Notes under the pieces: model-generated
Databases searched by the model: none
What the model saw: only the letters and a program-made list of their open reading frames with translations
What the model was told of the DNA's origin: nothing
In this document: positions 59,240 through 64,000 of the stretch, piece after piece
Layout of the letters: the number at the start of each line of letters is the position of its first letter
How positions within the stretch are numbered: the stretch's first letter is position 1
Translations under genes and position numbers: made by a program
IMG/VR virus record: IMGVR_UViG_3300028559_001021
Coordinates: 1 to 64,000 of that record
Source of the DNA: a virus
DNA: 64,000 nucleotides
Strand: one strand, 5' to 3'

Positions 59240-60943
59240 TCAATAAAAATTAATCCGATACTTAAATAAACCACAATCCCATATCTTGGAGTATCCCAAC
59301 TCTTTTGTAAGTTCACTTTCACTTTTGGTAAAATCAATTTCATTATATTTCTTTTTAAGACTATTCTTCCCAAAAGAAAATTTATGATATCTTTTATATC
59401 TATTCATCTTTGACGAATAATAAAAATATGTAGGTTTCAATATTGATACCAATTCAAATCCTAATTTTGTATACATATTATTGTTTCCATTGGTAGTCCA
59501 TCTTCTATCTGCAAAACTTATTATACTACTTGGAGAATAATCATTAATAAATTGTTTTAATATTTTAGAAGCCAATCCACTTATGACATATTCTTGTCTT
59601 GTTGAGAATCTACTTAATTCATATTCACCTTCAATATTCTTTGTCATATTTCTTTGACTATTAAATGTCATAACACCAACCAAAATCTCATTATAATAAG
59701 CGCCATAAAATATGTCAGATTTATCATTCCCTTGAATATGACTCACATCCAAAAAATATGATTTATCTTCTTTGGATATTTTATTCACTACAACTTTTCT
59801 TGCCCCAATTTTAATCCCATCACTTACACTAAGAATATGTTTTAGTTTTGATTTAGTCAATTCTTTATTCACAACCCACTCATCTTCAAAAATATGAATT
59901 AGTTTATAACCTAACTGATTACACGCTAAAGTTTTATTTAAATGATAAACTGAATTCTTACCCATATTTTCAGTATGGTAATATAAACCATTATATTCTA
60001 TTGCAACTTTAACTGAGGGTATAATTAAATCAATTTCTTTACCTTCCAATAGTTTTCTATTTTTACCCTTATATATCTCAAACCCTAAACCCTCAATAAA
60101 CTCCTTAATTTCAGTTTCACCTTTTGATGTCCAAGTTGGTTGAAAATTAATATTAGTTTCTTTAATAAGTTCACTCAAAATATTAGAGGTAGACTCAGAT
60201 ACAATTTTAGAGTTTGGAAATTTTAGTTTGTATTCTTCAACACTTATGTTGTGTTTATTCTTTAGATGTGTATTTGATATACCCTTCATCTTTTCATTAC
60301 ACAATTGACATATTACGAAGTTTTCTTCCAACAATAACTCTTTCTCTCTATCAGTTCTTTTAATGTAATTGTGGTGGTACTGTATATCATTTGGGAATTG
60401 GAATAAATATTCATCAAGAGTAATCTTATGTTCATTTTCAATATGATTGGTAAAACAACCTGATTTATTATATATGTCAGTTGTTCCCCAATCACATAAA
60501 TTACATTTTCTTTTAACATCTTTGTCAACTTCTATAATATCAAAATACTCCTCAAACCACTTTTTACCATTAATTTGTTCATATTTTTTTCTTTGATAAG
60601 TGTTTGTTGGAATATTAACATCACCATATATTTCTATGATGTGTTTTGTTAATTTACCTGATAAATTGTTGGGGTCATTTATAGTAATATCAGTTTTCTT
60701 ACATTTAGCGATAAGTTCCTTATCCTCTGATGTGTATTTGTTTACCTTAGATTTTTCTAAATTATTACTATTACCAATCTTAATTTGACCGCCCCTTTTT
60801 TTAATCTCAACATTATTATCTTTTAATATTTGACTAATTTTTCTATGACCAACTTTATAAAGTTCTGCCAATTTATGAGTAGAATATCCTTGATTGGTAT
60901 AGAGTTCTATAATGTTATCTATCTGTGGTATTGTTAATGACAT
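59240..60943 (-). CDS. Large homing endonuclease (zinc fingers, Vsr-like nuclease, GNAT-like C-terminus)
   Basis: A 567-residue mobile gene of the phage Hef-like type. An HTH is at residues 1-45 (GYSTHKLAELYKVGHRKISQ). Two C2H2-like fingers follow (CNLCDWG.., CQLCNEKMKGISNTHLKNKH). A PD-(D/E)xK/Vsr-like nuclease (EIDLIIPSVKVAIEYNGLYY, GYKLIHIFEDEW) is at about 300-360. A GNAT-like C-terminal domain (ILVGVMTFNSQRN, YELSRFSTRQEYVISGLASK, MYTKLGFELVSILKPTYFYY) completes the usual layout. It is inserted behind the capsid gene terminator with its own promoter. Confidence 0.82.
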   Translation of the reverse strand: MSLTIPQIDNIIELYTNQGYSTHKLAELYKVGHRKISQILKDNNVEIKKRGGQIKIGNSNNLEKSKVNKYTSEDKELIAKCKKTDITINDPNNLSGKLTKHIIEIYGDVNIPTNTYQRKKYEQINGKKWFEEYFDIIEVDKDVKRKCNLCDWGTTDIYNKSGCFTNHIENEHKITLDEYLFQFPNDIQYHHNYIKRTDREKELLLEENFVICQLCNEKMKGISNTHLKNKHNISVEEYKLKFPNSKIVSESTSNILSELIKETNINFQPTWTSKGETEIKEFIEGLGFEIYKGKNRKLLEGKEIDLIIPSVKVAIEYNGLYYHTENMGKNSVYHLNKTLACNQLGYKLIHIFEDEWVVNKELTKSKLKHILSVSDGIKIGARKVVVNKISKEDKSYFLDVSHIQGNDKSDIFYGAYYNEILVGVMTFNSQRNMTKNIEGEYELSRFSTRQEYVISGLASKILKQFINDYSPSSIISFADRRWTTNGNNNMYTKLGFELVSILKPTYFYYSSKMNRYKRYHKFSFGKNSLKKKYNEIDFTKSESELTKELGYSKIWDCGLFKYRINFY

Positions 60944-60965
60944 AGTTTTTATTTAATTATATATA

Positions 60966-60975
60966 AATAAATATC
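60966..60975 (-). promoter_or_regulatory. GATATTTATT promoter motif of the homing gene
   Basis: GATATTTATT on the minus strand, 22 bases before the ATG at 60943. Confidence 0.45.
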
Positions 60976-61002
60976 TAAGTCAATCCATTTAATTTTAACC
61001 CA

Positions 61003-61034
61003 TAAAAAAAAGAGGGACAAAAACTTGTCCCTCT
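61003..61034 (-). terminator. Strong terminator downstream of the capsid gene
   Basis: On the minus strand GAGAGGGACAA pairs with TTGTCCCTCT around a short loop, followed by eight T. It separates the capsid gene from the inserted homing endonuclease. Confidence 0.9.
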
Positions 61035-61056
61035 CATCAATATTAACTATGATTGA

Positions 61057-62910
61057 TTATCTCAATTCTTGTAAGTCAAATGTTCTAACACCATCAACTG
61101 TAATACGTCCATAAAATCTATTATTAACCATTTTCTTCGCGTATCTTGTCATAATACCCTTGATAGGAGTAAAGTTAAATGGATTATACATTGTAGGTGT
61201 CAATTGAAGTGGCACATACGGAGCATAGATATAACCAGTATCTAACAATGATGTTCCTTTATGTCCGATTAACACTTGGTTAGGTGGGAAGTAAGGGTCA
61301 CGATATACTTGGTATCTACCAGCCAATGTTCCTACTCTTTCAATACCCATATTGTATTGGTCTTGTTCAGGAGAAGCATTTGATACGTGGAAGTATTCAA
61401 GGTCATCAAAGATTGCAGAAACCTCAGAAGAAACAACAATCCAGTTAGCACCACCTCTAAGAGTTGATTTGTGGATTTGAGCTGACAATTGGTTGATTGC
61501 TGTAATCAAAGTTTGATTCCAATCTTTTTGAGTGTAAGAAGTTGTTTGAGAAATTCTTCTCCATCCGTTGTAATCCCATCTTAAATTCCAAGCAGCACCT
61601 TTACGTAAATCACGAAGGATTTCACGGTCAATTTCAGCCGCAACTTGTTCAGATAACAATGCAGTCAATTCTGCTTCAGCGTCAATGTTGTGGAATGCCG
61701 CAACGTCTTGAGCTAATTCAGGTGACCATTGTGCTCTAAGTTTTCTTTCAGACACAGAAACAGTTACAGATTCAAGGTCAAAAGAAACTTCACCAATTTT
61801 ATCTTCAAATTCAAGTTCTTGGTATCTTCTCCATACCGCAGTAAATGAACTAGCTGATGATGCAGAAAGAATAGTTGTACCTGTGTAACCATCTAAAGTA
61901 GACGAATCACAATCAGCACAAACCGGACATGATAAATCAACTTCTAAATAGATACAACCTTCAGGGTCACAAACACTTTCAAAAGAACCACCATTTCCAG
62001 CACCAGAAGCTGTTCCTGTTGGAAAAGTTGTTTGAACTCTTCTTGATGTTGGATTTACAATTGATTTACCATATTGTTGTGTTACAACACGGAATAAAAG
62101 TGGTTGACCGACCGTAATAGGACATGGCGATGCTTCAACAGAGAAATTTGAAGTTGCAATAATTTTAAGGTCAGCTAAGAATGTTTCAGAATCAACTTCA
62201 GCACCATCAGGTCCGACAAGTTTACCCCATCCTTGATAAGAATTCCATCCACAAAGTTTCATCAAAATTTTTCTAATACCAACTTGAGTTTGAGTAATAC
62301 CTGTCGATTCAACAAGTGAACCATTTGACCACTGAACTAGTTGAGTGTTTTGAGAAATTGCTGTCCATGCACCTTTTGAGTAATCAAAAAGACCAGCTGG
62401 TTCTAGACCAGGTTCACTACCTTCATAAAACAAATCATAAAGATTTTTTGCAAATGCTCCAGTGCCTTCGTAACCAGTATTAAATCCAACTCCTTGTCCA
62501 GGATAGTTACCTGGAGCTCCAAGAGGTGAATAGTGTTCAGCGTAAGTGTCCGAACCAGTTCCACCCGAAGCATAACCTTGGATTTTAGGTACGAAGTAGA
62601 ACAATTTACCGATAGGTAAGTTCATTGCTTGTACAGATACGATATCATTCGCCAATAATTTAGAGAATACACGTCTAAGGATTGGAAATACTACAGTTTC
62701 AAAAGAACCTGAGCTTGCGTCAGAAGTCGCCTCATTGATTAAGTATGAAGCTTGGTTTTCATATAACTGAGCTACGTTTTCTTTTAGGTGACCTCTAAGG
62801 CCATCAAGGAATCCTAATCTATCCCATTTGTTAATTGTATCTTCTTTGATAACTTTAAGGTGTTTCAAACCAATATTACCAACAAGACCGCTTTCTAATA
62901 ATGCTCCCAT
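61057..62910 (-). CDS. 23: Major capsid protein (T4 gp23-like)
   Basis: A 617-residue, HK97-fold capsid protein, longer than T4 gp23 (521 aa). Residues 1-60 are a helical delta region (HLKENVAQLYENQASYLINE) with a likely prohead-protease cut after E60, just before ATSDASSGSF; T4 gp23 is cut after E65. LPIGKLFYFVPKIQGYASGG and the last 120 residues (RVGTLAGRYQVYRDPYFPPN, QVLIGHKGTSLLDTGYIYAP, VRTFDLQELR) are typical of gp23. An insertion at about residues 311-338 holds five Cys (CDPEGC, CPVCADC) and may bind metal or cross-link. A terminator follows. Confidence 0.93.
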   Translation of the reverse strand: MGALLESGLVGNIGLKHLKVIKEDTINKWDRLGFLDGLRGHLKENVAQLYENQASYLINEATSDASSGSFETVVFPILRRVFSKLLANDIVSVQAMNLPIGKLFYFVPKIQGYASGGTGSDTYAEHYSPLGAPGNYPGQGVGFNTGYEGTGAFAKNLYDLFYEGSEPGLEPAGLFDYSKGAWTAISQNTQLVQWSNGSLVESTGITQTQVGIRKILMKLCGWNSYQGWGKLVGPDGAEVDSETFLADLKIIATSNFSVEASPCPITVGQPLLFRVVTQQYGKSIVNPTSRRVQTTFPTGTASGAGNGGSFESVCDPEGCIYLEVDLSCPVCADCDSSTLDGYTGTTILSASSASSFTAVWRRYQELEFEDKIGEVSFDLESVTVSVSERKLRAQWSPELAQDVAAFHNIDAEAELTALLSEQVAAEIDREILRDLRKGAAWNLRWDYNGWRRISQTTSYTQKDWNQTLITAINQLSAQIHKSTLRGGANWIVVSSEVSAIFDDLEYFHVSNASPEQDQYNMGIERVGTLAGRYQVYRDPYFPPNQVLIGHKGTSLLDTGYIYAPYVPLQLTPTMYNPFNFTPIKGIMTRYAKKMVNNRFYGRITVDGVRTFDLQELR

Positions 62911-62927
62911 TTTGTATTTGTTTTTGT

Positions 62928-64000
62928 TTATTTTAATTTAGACATCAAATCCTTCATTCTTAGGAATTGGGGATTTTCGTATGTTTTTGATTCAATTAAG
63001 TTAATCGCTGAACCTGTTGAAGGTGATTTTTGAATTGTCCTTTCAACTGATTCATTAACTTGTTGAGGTTTTGAACTTGTTAGTTCGTCTTTTAATACTT
63101 TGTATAGATTTTTTGATTCTTTAAGAGTTTCAACACCATCAAATCTTTGTAGAATATTAATTTTTTCTTGTTTTGAAGTTGAATGTTCTGTAAACAATCT
63201 AGTTGCGTACGCCAAATTAGAATTGAAGATTGCAACTTCATCAAGTTTAGTTCTAAAAATATTTAATGCTTTTCTATACTCTTCATTTTTTTCTCTAAGG
63301 ATTTCAAGTTCAGAATTGTCAATAGATTCTTTTCTGATGTGACGTGGTGCGGCTTTTGGTTTCGGAAGACCTTCTCTACCCCAATATTTACCATTTCCTA
63401 AAGTACGTGACGCTTCCTTTGTTTCCATTTTTTTCATCATTGGTTTCATTGGTTTAGCCATATTTTCTTTTCTTGATGATGTTGGTTTCTTTGAAAACTC
63501 ACCATCAAAACTTGGAGAATCAGATTTGTAAATATCTTTTTTAGGTTTACCCATACCTACACCTCTAGTGCCTTGTGGTTGTTTTTTAGTTGGGTAATCA
63601 GTAGTTTTACTAGAATACTTAAATTTAGATGCTGAGCCAAAACCCATACCTTTTGGTTTTTTTGTGGATTTTTTTGATTCCGTCATAAATTCATTGTCTT
63701 CTTCCTCTTCAAAACCTTCAAAGAATTCCTCGTCTGAATAATTTTCTTCCTCTTCAAAATCTTCAAAGAATTCCTCGTCTGAATAATTTTCTTCTTCTTC
63801 AAAACCTTCTCCAAATTCATCTTCAAATGCTGATTCAACATCAGAGTCATCCATTTCAATTTCGTATAAAGTTTCTTCTTCTTCATCGTATTGATGATTC
63901 ATACCATAACCCATATCGTCCATTTCCATCATATCCATGTCCATATCGTCCATTTCCATCATATCCATGTCCATATCGTCCATTTCCATCATTTCATTAG
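62928..64000 (-). CDS. 22: Prohead core scaffold protein (gp22-like), 5' end outside window
   Basis: At least 354 codons, open to the right edge of the window. The visible N-terminal part is acidic low complexity: tandem DMDMMEMD units (30-bp DNA repeat), then two ENYSDEEFFE-type units. The middle is basic. The C-terminal 130 residues (LEILREKNEEYRKALNIFRT, KLDEVAIFNSNLAYATRLFT, KQEKINILQRFDGVETLKES) match gp22-like cores. It is immediately upstream of the capsid gene, as in T4. The core is normally degraded by the head protease during maturation. Confidence 0.75.
   Translation of the reverse strand, partial: NEMMEMDDMDMDMMEMDDMDMDMMEMDDMGYGMNHQYDEEEETLYEIEMDDSDVESAFEDEFGEGFEEEENYSDEEFFEDFEEEENYSDEEFFEGFEEEEDNEFMTESKKSTKKPKGMGFGSASKFKYSSKTTDYPTKKQPQGTRGVGMGKPKKDIYKSDSPSFDGEFSKKPTSSRKENMAKPMKPMMKKMETKEASRTLGNGKYWGREGLPKPKAAPRHIRKESIDNSELEILREKNEEYRKALNIFRTKLDEVAIFNSNLAYATRLFTEHSTSKQEKINILQRFDGVETLKESKNLYKVLKDELTSSKPQQVNESVERTIQKSPSTGSAINLIESKTYENPQFLRMKDLMSKLK
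63713..63805 (-). repeat. Tandem repeat encoding ENYSDEEFFE units
   Basis: A stretch of about 45 bp encoding F-E-E-E-E-N-Y-S-D-E-E-F-F-E is repeated twice in the scaffold gene, differing by few bases. Confidence 0.7.
63913..64000 (-). repeat. 30-bp tandem repeat encoding acidic Met-rich units
   Basis: ATATCGTCCATTTCCATCAT plus ATCCATGTCC recurs at 63913, 63943 and (partly) 63973, encoding MDDMDMDMME units at the exposed start of the scaffold gene. It may extend beyond the window. Confidence 0.75.

Noticed and set aside
63683-63886. Small leftward Lys/Leu-rich frame in the scaffold region
   Set aside because: It is an out-of-frame reading of the acidic repeats of the scaffold gene.

Overview
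This window looks like part of the genome of a large, AT-rich, T4-like myovirus that has probably not been described. The T4-type genes I can recognise or argue for are: neck gp13; possible gp14 and gp15; a family-B DNA polymerase; a gp55-like late sigma factor; a gp5-like OB-fold baseplate spike; a gp22-like scaffold; and the gp23-like major capsid protein. Start codons have A/T-rich leaders with no evident Shine-Dalgarno sequence. Together with the tail-fibre style (PT-rich stalks, SprB-like and LamG-like modules) this suggests a Bacteroidota host. The host is an inference; nothing in the window names it. I saw no tRNA, rRNA, CRISPR array or insertion sequence.

Layout. 1-1290 (-): neck/tail-completion genes. 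1339-7240 (+): SNF2 helicase, a superoxide dismutase fused to two nuclease-like modules, gp13, a small gene, then a terminator. 7275-10076 (-): DNA polymerase. 10222-12883 (-): virion appendage proteins sharing an N-terminal tag. 13513-13717 (-): a GC-rich promoter-to-terminator unit that may be a small RNA. 13817-17653 (-): three glycosyltransferase-type genes. 17698-18490 (-): a frameshifted HNH homing endonuclease. 18515-26622 (-): tail fibres and adhesins. 26673-29280 (+): small virion-type genes, one with a WYL domain. 29411-30316: a free-standing homing endonuclease. 30303-43005 (+): a glycan cluster (GT4, GT2, GT25, GT11, GT10, GMD, methyltransferases, cupin, acyltransferase, PLP enzyme) interleaved with an exonuclease and dUTPase. 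43029-46511: PhoH, a HAD-like protein and more glycosyltransferases. 46520-53220 (+): gp55-like factor and baseplate/tail genes. 53227-59206: small proteins on both strands, several with a leader that looks like a T4 capsid-targeting sequence, plus a lipoprotein, an OmpA-domain protein and an HNH endonuclease. 59240-60943 (-): a large homing endonuclease. 61057-64000 (-): capsid protein and scaffold.

How the parts fit. A motif, GATATTTATA or a close variant, recurs just upstream of the first gene of many transcription units and is the likely late promoter for the gp55-like factor. The capsid protein has a candidate prohead cleavage site (LINE, then ATSDAS). A second protein carries an almost identical site (ILKE, then ATTDAS), and at least six small proteins begin with a short basic amphipathic leader ending in L/I-x-E. 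I infer a set of internal head proteins delivered with the DNA. The glycosyltransferases, including a polypeptide GlcNAc-transferase-like enzyme, may decorate the Thr/Pro-rich stalks or alter host glycans.

The strongest candidates for something new are the Mn-type SOD-nuclease fusion, the small RNA-like unit at 13.5-13.7 kb, and a glycosyltransferase whose reading frame crosses a TGA inside a strong hairpin flanked by synonymous Gly codons (30389-30395). Several genes are broken by homopolymer frameshifts or by a homing-endonuclease remnant. Some of these could be assembly errors.
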